From positions 1 through 41,312 of the forward strand of contig CAJXVA010000020.1 of assembly GCA_913061055.1 (NCBI GenBank): 41,312 nt of DNA, given 5' to 3'. The notes under the pieces are model-generated. The model made no database searches. It had not been told where the DNA came from and saw only the letters and a list, made by a program, of their open reading frames with translations. The translations under genes were made by a program, and so were the position numbers. The stretch comes from an uncultured Pseudomonadota bacterium. Its GTDB lineage: Bacteria > Myxococcota_A > Polyangia > Nannocystales > Nannocystaceae. Below, in pieces: positions 33,747-41,277 of this stretch (its first letter is position 1; every line of letters starts with the position of its first letter).

Positions 33747-34011
33747 CAGCCCTTCGGGGCGCGTTTGGGGTCGCACTCGACGGATGTGCATCCCCGCTGC
33801 GGCGGGTGGGACGACTGCGGGTGCGGCTCGTGCTTGCCGCGGGCTGGCGCGGCGGACTAGACTGGTTGCACCCGGCGCCCTACCCAGGCGCCTCATTCAA
33901 AACGCTGTACTTGTTCATCGACCCCAACCGCGGCCCGGCTGACCACCGGATCCCGGCCCTGACCAGGCCCGGGACAACCCTGCGGATGGGCTAAAAACCT
34001 AGGAGCGCTCC

Positions 34012-34677
34012 ATGCGAGTCTCACCTACTGCGTCCAAGCCGGATTGGCCGGCCTTGGAAACTGCTTTCGAGCACAACGCCCCCGAAACTCACAGTTACCT
34101 CGACCTTCACACCGGCCAAGTCCTGACGATCGTGGACTCGCGTCCCGAGGACGACGAAAAGCGTCGGCAGATCCGCACGACAACCGGCCGGTACGTTCAC
34201 CTCGATCCTGCGTCCTCTCGGGAGCAGTACCGGTGGATGGAGCGTTTCGTACAGTCGGTCGAAGACCCCTCGCTCTCCGAGCGGCTGGTCTTGGCGATCG
34301 ACGGCAAAGGCGCATTCCGGCGCTTCAAGGACGTGCTGTTGTCCTACCCCGTGGAGCGGGATCGTTGGTTTCAGTACCGATCCAACCTGCTGCACATCTA
34401 CATCAATGGATGGCTCACCGCGCACGACTTCGAGCTGGGAGAGGAGCCGCCGTGGGGCGACCCCGACCAGCCACAGGAGCCGGACATCCCGTTGGAGAAG
34501 CCCACCGGCACGCGCGGGGAGGGACCGACCGAGGCGTTGCGTCGCCAAGCCCGTGAGCTCATCGACGAGATGCCCGCGCTCGAGCTGCCTTCGTTGATCG
34601 CGTACCTCAACTTCCTCCGGGAAAAATCGCCGCCGGTCCACATTCCCGAGGACTTCGAAGCCCCCACGACCGAGTGA
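34012..34677 (+). CDS. UPF0158 family protein
   Basis: 221 aa. Family pattern: HSYLDLHTGQVLTI near the N-terminus, RYVHLDPASSREQYRWMERF, then LSERLVLAIDGKGAFRRFKD followed by LLSYPVERDRWF. The biochemical role of UPF0158 is unknown. AGGAG sits 6 nt before the ATG at 34012. The 265-nt gap upstream contains TTGCCG-N18-TAGACT at about 33834-33863, a plausible but unproven promoter. Its stop overlaps the DUF429 gene as GTGA. Confidence 0.88.
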   Translation: MRVSPTASKPDWPALETAFEHNAPETHSYLDLHTGQVLTIVDSRPEDDEKRRQIRTTTGRYVHLDPASSREQYRWMERFVQSVEDPSLSERLVLAIDGKGAFRRFKDVLLSYPVERDRWFQYRSNLLHIYINGWLTAHDFELGEEPPWGDPDQPQEPDIPLEKPTGTRGEGPTEALRRQARELIDEMPALELPSLIAYLNFLREKSPPVHIPEDFEAPTTE

Positions 34678-35627
34678 CCGACCCGCAACAGCCGGAGTCA
34701 TCCGCCACGAAAGGGCCCGCTTCTGCGCGGCCCTTTCGGCGCTTCATCGGCGTGGATCTTGGTGGCGGCCGCGGAAAGAACACCGCGATCGCGCGGCTCG
34801 AACTGGGAGACGGTGATGCGGGCCTGACCGTGGCCGAGGCGACCGTTCGCCAAGGACACCGCGGGACGGGCAACCACGAGGGCGACGCGTTGTTCCGCGA
34901 CGAGGTGCTCGTGGAGTATCTGCGGCGCTGGACCGACGAGCAGACCGTCGTTGCGATCAATGCTCCTCTGACTCTGCCACCTTGTGTGCGCTGCACGTTG
35001 GCCTGCCCGGGGCTCAAGGTGTGTGATGTTCCCTCCGTCGCGTGGATGCGAACATGGGCTCCGCTGCTGCTCCCGCGCGGCAAGAGTGACCCGTCCAAGC
35101 CGGCGGTCACGCCCTATACCCAGCGCGCCACCGAGGTGTTGTGGACCTCGCTCGGCGCGCGGCCGCGAGAAGCACTCGGGCAGGGGACGGGACCGTTGGC
35201 TGCCCGCGCCACCTATCTACGCCGGGTCCTCTCGCCGCAGCTGCGGCTGCACGAGAACCTGCTCGAGGTCTATCCTCGAGCCACGCTCACCCAGCTGTTT
35301 GGGAGCACCACCGAGCGACGAACTCGGCACGGCGAGACCCAGCGCGTCTGGGACACCCGCAAGGAGGTCCTCGCCGGACTCCGCGAAGGCATCGACTACG
35401 CCTACGTTTGGCCCGAGGTCGTCGTCCGCAACACCCATGTGTTTGGCGCGGTGCTTTGCGCGTACACAGGATTCCTGTGGAGCCGCGGCGGCTGGGCCGG
35501 GCCCCGAGAGTTCGAACAAGCGGACACCGCGGCCGGCGTTCCGCTGCGAGAGGCGGCGCAGGCGTTGGGCGATGCCTGGGTCACCGACGGGTGGATCTAC
35601 GCACCTCCGCCGGCACCTTCGGCTTGA
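34674..35627 (+). CDS. DUF429 family protein, RNase H-like fold
   Basis: 317 aa starting at a GTG inside the UPF0158 stop. The N-terminal FIGVDLGGGRGKNTAIARLE is the first strand of an RNase H-like fold with a catalytic-type Asp; a second acidic-site strand is VVAINAPLTLPP (usual form D-A-P-L). Later LLEVYPRATLTQLFG and VFGAVLCAYTGFLWSRG match DUF429. A Cys cluster PPCVRCTLACPGLKVC in the middle suggests a metal site, which is an unusual insertion. Predicted nuclease; target unknown. Confidence 0.82.
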   Translation: MTDPQQPESSATKGPASARPFRRFIGVDLGGGRGKNTAIARLELGDGDAGLTVAEATVRQGHRGTGNHEGDALFRDEVLVEYLRRWTDEQTVVAINAPLTLPPCVRCTLACPGLKVCDVPSVAWMRTWAPLLLPRGKSDPSKPAVTPYTQRATEVLWTSLGARPREALGQGTGPLAARATYLRRVLSPQLRLHENLLEVYPRATLTQLFGSTTERRTRHGETQRVWDTRKEVLAGLREGIDYAYVWPEVVVRNTHVFGAVLCAYTGFLWSRGGWAGPREFEQADTAAGVPLREAAQALGDAWVTDGWIYAPPPAPSA

Positions 35628-35665
35628 GTTGATCCACCCGGCGGCGGCACTCAGCCGCAGCGCAA

Positions 35666-35887
35666 CTAGGCGGAGTCGAGCGCACGCATGGTCCGGCCCG
35701 TGAGGGCTGGGTCTCGGGGCACGACCAGGGCCATCACCGCGTAGGCCAAGATGCCCGGGCCGCCCAAGAGCACGCCTGCGACGAAGGCGAGACGGACCCA
35801 GACGGGGTCCCATCCGTAGCGTTGGGCGAGGCCGCCACAGACGCCGAGGAGAATGCGCTGGTCATTGGAACGGTAGAGCCGGGACAT
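35666..35887 (-). CDS. PspC-domain protein
   Basis: 73 aa, essentially one PspC domain: LYRSNDQRILLGVCGGLAQR, YGWDPVWVRLAFVAGVLLGG and GILAYAVMALVVP, with one to two membrane helices. PspC domains occur in phage-shock/envelope-stress membrane proteins; a free-standing copy without pspA is common and its role is unclear. Start ATG 35887 keeps the conserved LYRS at the N-terminus; an ATG at 35923 is possible. Confidence 0.88.
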   Translation of the reverse strand: MSRLYRSNDQRILLGVCGGLAQRYGWDPVWVRLAFVAGVLLGGPGILAYAVMALVVPRDPALTGRTMRALDSA

Positions 35888-36070
35888 GGTCGGGAGCTTG
35901 GACCGTGTGCGGGACCCGGACATTCCGCGAAGAAAAAGAAACCCCGGTGGGGTCCGCGGTGTCGTCTCGTGGGTGTGCCCACATCGCCGCCGCTGGGAGT
36001 GGCGCAACCATCCGCGCACGTTCCGCTGCCGGGCGGCGGCCGAGCGGTGCACCGGTGTAGGGTCCAAGGT

Positions 36071-36967
36071 GTGACACACCAGCCGGGCATTCTCGAGCCG
36101 ATCCCCGCAACCGCGCGCTACCTGTTCTTCCGCCGCCGCGCCGGCACCCCAACGTCTACGGCGATCGATGCTCTTTCGGGACTGACCCCGAGCGACGACG
36201 TGATCGCGGTCAGCCCGGGATTCATGGCGGAGTGCGGGGCTGCACAGCGCGTTCCGGGACTCCGCGAGTTCCCGTCGCTGGAGGGCGCATCGCAGCCCAT
36301 CCCGGCCACGCCGGTGGCCGTTTGGTGCTGGTTGCGCGGCGAGGACCCAGGGACGTTGCTACACCGCAGCCGCGCCCTCGAGGCGGCGCTGGCACCTGGT
36401 TTCGAGCTCGAGCGGGTCGTCGAGGGGTTCCGCCACCGCGAGGGGCGGGATCTGACTGGGTACGTCGATGGGACCGAGAACCCCGAAGGAGACGAGGCCG
36501 TTGCGGCCGGCTTGCTCCGCGGTGCCGGTGAGGGCCTCGACGGATCGAGCTACGTGGCGGTTCAGGTTTGGCGGCACGACTTCGACGCCTTCGACGGATG
36601 CGCGCAGGCGGAGCAGGACCACATGATTGGGCGGCGCAGGGCCGACGATGTCGAACTCGACGACGCGCCCCCGACCGCGCACGTCAAACGCACCGCCCAG
36701 GAGAACTTCGACCCCGAGGCCTTCGTTGTGCGTCGGTCCATGCCGTGGACGGACCCCGGTGGGGCGGGGCTGGTCTTCGTGGCTTTCGGGAAGTCGTTCG
36801 ATGCGTTCGAAGCCCAACTTCGGCGCATGGTCGGACTCGACGACGGCATCGAGGACGCGCTGTTCAGGTTCACGCATCCGGAAACCGGAAGCTACGCGTG
36901 GTGCCCCCCTTTGCAGCAAGACGGACGATTGGATTTGCGGGCACTGCGAGAGGGCTCCACCCGCTGA
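36071..36967 (+). CDS. DyP-type heme peroxidase
   Basis: 298 aa. DyP signatures: GRDLTGYVDGTENPEG (the GxxDGTENP motif with the catalytic Asp), YVAVQVWRHDFDAFD, IGRRRADDVELDD, the proximal-His region TAHVKRTAQENF with RRSMPW, and FVAFGKSFDAFEAQLRRMVG. The family oxidises dyes and phenolics with peroxide and is sometimes an encapsulin cargo; no encapsulin gene or typical C-terminal loading peptide is seen. The start is a GTG at 36071, divergent from the PspC gene across 183 nt. Confidence 0.92.
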   Translation: MTHQPGILEPIPATARYLFFRRRAGTPTSTAIDALSGLTPSDDVIAVSPGFMAECGAAQRVPGLREFPSLEGASQPIPATPVAVWCWLRGEDPGTLLHRSRALEAALAPGFELERVVEGFRHREGRDLTGYVDGTENPEGDEAVAAGLLRGAGEGLDGSSYVAVQVWRHDFDAFDGCAQAEQDHMIGRRRADDVELDDAPPTAHVKRTAQENFDPEAFVVRRSMPWTDPGGAGLVFVAFGKSFDAFEAQLRRMVGLDDGIEDALFRFTHPETGSYAWCPPLQQDGRLDLRALREGSTR

Positions 36968-37045
36968 GCAATCCGTGCCGGACTCGGACGTCGAAGCCGT
37001 TGGCTGGGGGCGCGGAACGGTGAGCAGCGCGACGCGGTGTCCGAC

Positions 37046-37594
37046 TCACGCCAGCGGGTAGACCGTCTCGGGCGTGTACTTCGATCCAGCCTGATTCAGG
37101 ATGCTCGAGTACAGCGTGAACGACTCGACCTCGAACGGTGGCGCATCCCACAGCGCGTGCATGCCCAACCACGCGGCGACCTTCTTGCTCGGCGAGCGTT
37201 TGAGGCGGGCGAGGGTGATGTGCGGCACGAACCCTCGCACGTCCGGCTCAAAACCCGCGCTGCGTAGCGCGCCCTCGAGTTGGTCATGCAGATCCATCAG
37301 GGCAGGGGAGTCCTCGAGCCCGAGCCACAGCGACCGCGGCTCCCCACGGGGCGGGAAGTGGCCGCAGCCGCGAATCGTGAGGGCGAACGGACTCGAGCGA
37401 ACCGACCGAAGGCATTCGTCGAGCTCGGCACGTTGCCCTCCATCCACGCTCCCCAGGTAGCGCAACGTGAGGTGGAGCTTCTCGGGTGCTTCCCACCGCG
37501 CGCCCTCGATACCTCCACCGAGCAGTGCCAATTGTTGGGCGAGCAGCGGCGGCAGGGAGAGTCCGACGAACAGGCGGCTGGTCTTGGGAGACAT
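37046..37594 (-). CDS. thpR: RNA 2',3'-cyclic phosphodiesterase
   Basis: 182 aa 2H-phosphoesterase. RLFVGLSLPP opens the domain, and both catalytic HxTx motifs are present: HLTLRYLGSVD and HITLARLKRS. It hydrolyses 2',3'-cyclic phosphates to 2'-phosphates; the original name is 2'-5' RNA ligase. The ATG overlaps the stop of the response regulator by 1 nt (TGATG), so it is the third gene of regB-regA-thpR. A link with redox signalling is not known. Confidence 0.9.
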   Translation of the reverse strand: MSPKTSRLFVGLSLPPLLAQQLALLGGGIEGARWEAPEKLHLTLRYLGSVDGGQRAELDECLRSVRSSPFALTIRGCGHFPPRGEPRSLWLGLEDSPALMDLHDQLEGALRSAGFEPDVRGFVPHITLARLKRSPSKKVAAWLGMHALWDAPPFEVESFTLYSSILNQAGSKYTPETVYPLA

Positions 37595-38175
37595 CACTCT
37601 TCGAGCGGCGCGACACCTTCGCCCGGGCGGCCGCGGGCGAGTTTTCGCTGGAGGCTGCGGCGGTGCATGCCGAGTCGCCGTGCGGCCTCCGAGATGTTGC
37701 CCGCGCAGTCGGTGAGCACCCGCTGCAGGTGCTCCCATTCCACCTCTTCGAGGGAGCGTGGGTTGGCCGACTCCTCGGTGACCTCGGTCGCCGGTTCGGT
37801 GCGGTCGAACGCGGCGAGAACCTCGTCAGGCTCGGCGGGTTTGGTCAGGTAGTGGACGGCGCCGAGCTTCATGGCTTCGACCGCGGTCGCGATGCTTCCG
37901 TATCCGGTGAGCACGACGATCTTCATGCTCGGGTGCTTCTGATGGAGTTCACCGACGACCTCCAGACCGCCGCGTCCGGGCATGCGCAGGTCGACCACGG
38001 CGCGCCCGGGGTTCCACGCCTCGGCCTCGCTGATCGCGTCGTCGTAGTCGTGGGCGACGACGACCTTGAAGCCGCGTCGGCGAAACGCCCCTGTGAGCGC
38101 TGCGCAGAAGGCCTTGTCATCATCGGTGATGAGGATCGTTTCGCCGTCCGGGGTGGTGTCGCTGAGGCTGTTCAT
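37594..38175 (-). CDS. regA: RegA/PrrA-type response regulator
   Basis: 193 aa. Receiver domain with acidic D18-D20 (ILITDDDKAF), phosphoacceptor D62 (VVDLRMPGRGG), T90 and K112 (YLTKPAEPDEVL). The C-terminal Fis-type helix-turn-helix AGNISEAARRLGMHRRSLQR with RKLARGR is the hallmark of the RegA/ActR/PrrA group, which control redox-dependent genes with no AAA+ domain. The ATG overlaps the regB stop as ATGA. Two matching operator-like sites lie upstream of regB. Confidence 0.92.
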   Translation of the reverse strand: MNSLSDTTPDGETILITDDDKAFCAALTGAFRRRGFKVVVAHDYDDAISEAEAWNPGRAVVDLRMPGRGGLEVVGELHQKHPSMKIVVLTGYGSIATAVEAMKLGAVHYLTKPAEPDEVLAAFDRTEPATEVTEESANPRSLEEVEWEHLQRVLTDCAGNISEAARRLGMHRRSLQRKLARGRPGEGVAPLEE

Positions 38176-39464
38176 GTCGAGGCGAGGGGAAAGTTGATGG
38201 TGACGGTGGTGCCGCGGCCCGGTTCGGACTGTGCCGAGATGCTACCGCCGAGCTGACGAAGTTGGGCGCGGGTGAGGTACAGCCCAAGGCCCATTCCGGA
38301 CCCCTCGGGCTTCGTGGAGAAGAACGGGTCGAACGCGGCACCCGCCAGGGCTGTGTCCATCCCTTCTCCATCATCTTCAACCTGGATTCGGGCCATCGCA
38401 TCCGCGACGGAGACCCGGACCCGGATCTCACGTTTGCCCGGGCGACGCCGGCAGGCCTCTGCAGCGTTGGCCAGCAGCTCGCGGAGGATCTGTCCGATGG
38501 CGTCGCGCGGCAGGTCGCAGGATGCGTCTTCACTGCCGCCCTCGAAGCTCACCTCGACAGGAACCTCGCCGGTCGCGCGGCGTTCACTGCGGAGTTCCGC
38601 AAGCGACCAGGGTTCCGCGTCGGCGCCCAACGCCTGCACACGAGCGTCGGGCGTCGACATTCGTTGCACGATCTTCTTGCAGCGAGAGACCTCGTGGCGG
38701 ATGGAACCGGCCGCATCGTCCCGTTCAACGCTGTCCATGTGCGGCAGTTCCGAGGCAAGTACGGCGATCGTGCCCAGCGGCGTGCCGAGTTCGTGCGCTG
38801 CGCCGGCCGCGAGGCTGCCCAAGCTCGCCAGGTGCCGGTCTTCGAGCGCCTGGTCCCGCAACCGAGTGAGCTCGGCCCGCTGACGGGCGACCGACATCGC
38901 GATGCTGTGCACGAAGTAGGTAATGAGCGCGCCGGTCACTCCGAACGAGAACCACATCCCCTGCAGGTGCCCCGCGAAGTGGTGCTCGTGGCCGGGCGGC
39001 CCTTGCGGGAGGGGACCGAGCAGATAGAGCAGTCCAAAGCCAGCGAGCGAGGCTCCGGCGACCGCCCACGTCCAGCGCGGGGAGACTTGCGTGGCGAGGG
39101 TGATCGGGACGAAGTACAGCGTCGTGAACGGGTTGGTCGCGCCCCCGGTCAGGCCCAGCATCAGCGTGAGCGCGGCGGAGTCGGCGAGCAGCTGGAGGCC
39201 CGCAAATGTCACCGTGGCCCGTCCGCTGGGCAGGACCACCCGGGCGACGTACACGTTGAACATCGCCAACGCGACGAGAATCGCGACGAACCCAGCAATG
39301 GTCCCCGAGGTCGGCACCCAGCTGAGGACGGGCGCGACCAGTTGTGGCGCGAACGCCATCAACGAGGCCGCAGCGCCCATCAGGGCGACGGTGACCCATC
39401 GGGCCGTGACCAGGCCGCGCAGGGTCAGAGCGGCCGGAGCGAGGCTAGGTTTGGGAGTGCTCAA
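38172..39464 (-). CDS. regB: RegB/PrrB-type redox sensor histidine kinase
   Basis: 430 aa with six membrane helices in the first 190 residues. GGATNPF (107-113) is the RegB heptad implicated in quinone sensing. The H-box is AAGAAHELGTPLGTIAV with H224, and C262 (HEVSRCKKIVQRMS) lies about where RegB has its redox-active Cys265. The ATPase domain follows with ELLANAAEACRR, DDGEGMD, FFSTKPEGSGMGLGLYL. No ATG fits; TTG 39464 (LSTPKPS) is the best start. It phosphorylates the adjacent RegA; low quinone oxidation would be the expected signal. Confidence 0.9.
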   Translation of the reverse strand: MSTPKPSLAPAALTLRGLVTARWVTVALMGAAASLMAFAPQLVAPVLSWVPTSGTIAGFVAILVALAMFNVYVARVVLPSGRATVTFAGLQLLADSAALTLMLGLTGGATNPFTTLYFVPITLATQVSPRWTWAVAGASLAGFGLLYLLGPLPQGPPGHEHHFAGHLQGMWFSFGVTGALITYFVHSIAMSVARQRAELTRLRDQALEDRHLASLGSLAAGAAHELGTPLGTIAVLASELPHMDSVERDDAAGSIRHEVSRCKKIVQRMSTPDARVQALGADAEPWSLAELRSERRATGEVPVEVSFEGGSEDASCDLPRDAIGQILRELLANAAEACRRRPGKREIRVRVSVADAMARIQVEDDGEGMDTALAGAAFDPFFSTKPEGSGMGLGLYLTRAQLRQLGGSISAQSEPGRGTTVTINFPLAST

Positions 39465-39510
39465 CGCCGGATGAGTGTGCCACGACCCTCGGCCTGGGCC
39501 GTGGACACGT

Positions 39511-39544
39511 GCGACAGCGTGTCGCGACTGCGACGGTCGGTCGC
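39511..39544. promoter_or_regulatory. Two tandem RegA/PrrA-type operator sites
   Basis: GCGAC-AGCGT-GTCGC (39511-39525) and GCGAC-GGTCG-GTCGC (39530-39544). Both are perfect inverted repeats with 5-nt spacers and fit the GCGNC/GNCGC pattern described for PrrA/RegA. They lie 19 nt apart in the 114-nt gap between divergent regB and the diheme cytochrome gene. Confidence 0.6.
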
Positions 39545-39578
39545 AGCGCGTCCAGAGACCATCCCGTAGTCCAAGAAC

Positions 39579-39902
39579 GTGACCTTTGGCGTCCGACCGC
39601 TGGCGTTCGCGCCCTTGTTGTTGGCGATGCTCGGCGCCTGTCTGCCCGCGCTGGCACCGGGGATCCGCGCGTCCGAGCATCACGGCGGTCTGACGACTCA
39701 GACGGAGGACCACACGTGCATGGGCTGCCACGAGGCCGAGCAACAGGTGCTCGAACAGCTCGCGTCGATGCCTGCGTCGAAGCGCGACGCGGCGATGGAG
39801 CACCGGATGCAGGGGGGGGGTGCCTCGCTCGTCGCCCAATGGATGCTGGACGACGCCCGGTCCTGCGCGGGATGTCACGAGCCGCGAGCGGGGTGGCGAT
39901 GA
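39579..39902 (+). CDS. Diheme c-type cytochrome-like lipoprotein
   Basis: 107 aa from the GTG at 39579. A hydrophobic signal ends in lipobox LGAC (Cys21), so it is probably lipid-anchored in the periplasm. Two CxxCH heme-binding motifs follow: CMGCHEAE near residue 47 and CAGCHEPR near residue 96, widely spaced as in small diheme proteins. Its stop overlaps the following outer-membrane protein start as ATGA. The position opposite regB behind two RegA-type sites suggests redox control. Confidence 0.8.
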   Translation: MTFGVRPLAFAPLLLAMLGACLPALAPGIRASEHHGGLTTQTEDHTCMGCHEAEQQVLEQLASMPASKRDAAMEHRMQGGGASLVAQWMLDDARSCAGCHEPRAGWR

Positions 39903-40762
39903 AAGGCATCGCGCCGTGGATCGTCGCCGTGTTCCTTGTGCTGGTCGCTGCTCCGCGCGACGCACGAGCGCATCATGTTCCCGGGCATGGGGCATCGGAG
40001 GGGGTCCGCAACCTCAACAGCCTGGGCGGCGGTGCGGGCCAAGCCACCTCACGCGTGATGCTGCTGCAGGAGTACAGCCGCAACTCCACCAGCCTCAACC
40101 CCGCGACCACGTACAACACGTCGTTGCTCGGCGAGTACGCGCCGCATCCGTGGGTCTCGTTGGGTGCTCAGGCGCCGCTGCTCGTCGTCGACGAGGACGC
40201 GGCACCGCGCAAGGTCGGTTACGGCGACACGCGGGTGTTCCTTCGGCTCACGCCCCACGCCGACAAGCTGATCCACCGCATCATCACCACGGGCATCAAC
40301 CTGTCGGTCCCGACCCGTTCGCTTCGGTTTGAGGCCGACCCTGGCCGCGTGTGGACAGTGTCGCCGATGGCGATGTTTACCCGCACGCACCTGCGCACCT
40401 ACTGGCAGGTCATGGTGCTGGCGACCGCCGAGCATCGCCCCGCAGGGACGGCGTTCGACTTCACCGCGAGCGGCCAGATCGGGTACCGAGCCTTCGGCAA
40501 GCTGGGTCTGAGCCTTGGAGCGCTGGCCGACGTTCGGGCCGCGAACCTGTGCGCTGAGGTCGGGGGTGGGTCGGCCTACTGCGCCGGCAACCGAGCGACG
40601 GAGACCAATCGGCAGGTCGGGTCCGTTCGCATCGCCCACCTCACCGGCGTCAGCTACAGCTTCGCATCGTGGGGCCTGCTCGCGGCCAACCTGCAGCTTC
40701 CCCTGACTCCCAAACGCGATTTCAACGTCGCGGGCAGTCTGAGCGTTCAGTTTCAGTTCTGA
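39899..40762 (+). CDS. Outer-membrane beta-barrel-like protein
   Basis: 287 aa. Signal peptide MKGIAPWIVAVFLVLVAAPR to ARA, then His-rich AHHVPGHGASEG and alternating polar/hydrophobic strands (TYNTSLLGEYAPHPWVSLGA, RVFLRLTPHADK, FDFTASGQIGYRAFGKLGL, FASWGLLAANLQLPL). The last residue is Phe after SVQFQ, the usual outer-membrane insertion signal. It resembles the putative transporter/MetA-pathway barrel type. Cargo unknown; translation is coupled to the diheme cytochrome, so electron transfer or metal traffic at the outer membrane is possible. Confidence 0.78.
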   Translation: MKGIAPWIVAVFLVLVAAPRDARAHHVPGHGASEGVRNLNSLGGGAGQATSRVMLLQEYSRNSTSLNPATTYNTSLLGEYAPHPWVSLGAQAPLLVVDEDAAPRKVGYGDTRVFLRLTPHADKLIHRIITTGINLSVPTRSLRFEADPGRVWTVSPMAMFTRTHLRTYWQVMVLATAEHRPAGTAFDFTASGQIGYRAFGKLGLSLGALADVRAANLCAEVGGGSAYCAGNRATETNRQVGSVRIAHLTGVSYSFASWGLLAANLQLPLTPKRDFNVAGSLSVQFQF

Positions 40763-40780
40763 TCGAGGTCTCCGAACGAG

Positions 40781-40814
40781 AAAAGACCCCGGGCTGCGGG
40801 AGCAGCCGAGGGTC
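40781..40814 (-). terminator. Intrinsic terminator of the S1-domain gene
   Basis: On the minus strand GACCCTCGGCTGC and GCAGCCCGGGGTC pair (one mismatch and wobble in 13) around loop TCCC, followed by TTTTC. It lies 43 nt past the S1 gene stop and sits between two convergent genes, where it may also help end the plus-strand transcript. Confidence 0.75.
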
Positions 40815-40856
40815 CTCGGGATGGGACGGGTGCCGGCATCGTAGCCGGCTGCCGGG

Positions 40857-41277
40857 TTAGCCGTTCTTCGACTTCGAGCCGCCGCCCAGGTCGATGCCCG
40901 CGAGCAGATCGCCCAACGAACCGAGCTTGCCCGCCTTCTGCTTGCCGCCGCTGCCCTTGCCTTGGGACTGCCGGAAGTTCGCGAACGCATTGCGCTCCTC
41001 GGTCGCTGAGACCGCGCGGACCGAGAATCGAAGCTTGCCCTTGGAGCCGCCTCGCATTTGGACAACCTGGACCTCGGCGCCGATCTTGTAGCGGCGGCGC
41101 GGGTCGGAGTTGAGCGGGAGGTCGAGCTCGGCCGTCGGGATGACCCCGGCGCCAGCTTCGGTGGTGACAAGCACGCCGTAGTTCTCGATCTTGTCGACGG
41201 TCGCTGTGACGACCTCGTTCTGCTTGGGCGTGGGTGCGACGTCTCCTTCCTTCTCGAGCGCTCGCATCGAGAGGCTG
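40857..41277 (-). CDS. S1 RNA-binding domain protein, 5' end missing
   Basis: 140 codons from the adapter to the stop. The first residues SSLSMRALEKEGD are the typical end of an S1 domain (usual form R-x-SLSMRALE), so at least one more S1 repeat lay upstream and was lost at the contig end. A complete S1 domain follows: VVTATVDKIENYGVLVTTEA, GVIPTAELDLPLNSDPRRR, YKIGAEVQVVQMRGG, KGKLRFSVRAVSATEER. The C-terminal tail ends LGSLGDLLAGIDLGGGSKSK, a Gly/Lys-rich tail. It resembles ribosomal-protein-S1-like accessory RNA-binding proteins. The internal Met at 41267 is not the true start. Confidence 0.85.

Noticed and set aside
33806-33994. 62-codon plus-strand frame upstream of the UPF0158 gene
   Set aside because: No ribosome-binding site, no domain and an uneven composition; it looks like an open stretch in the leader region.
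48-41277. tRNA or rRNA genes, CRISPR arrays, insertion sequences, prophage genes
   Set aside because: No cloverleaf-like segments, repeat-spacer patterns, transposase or integrase motifs were found on either strand by eye.
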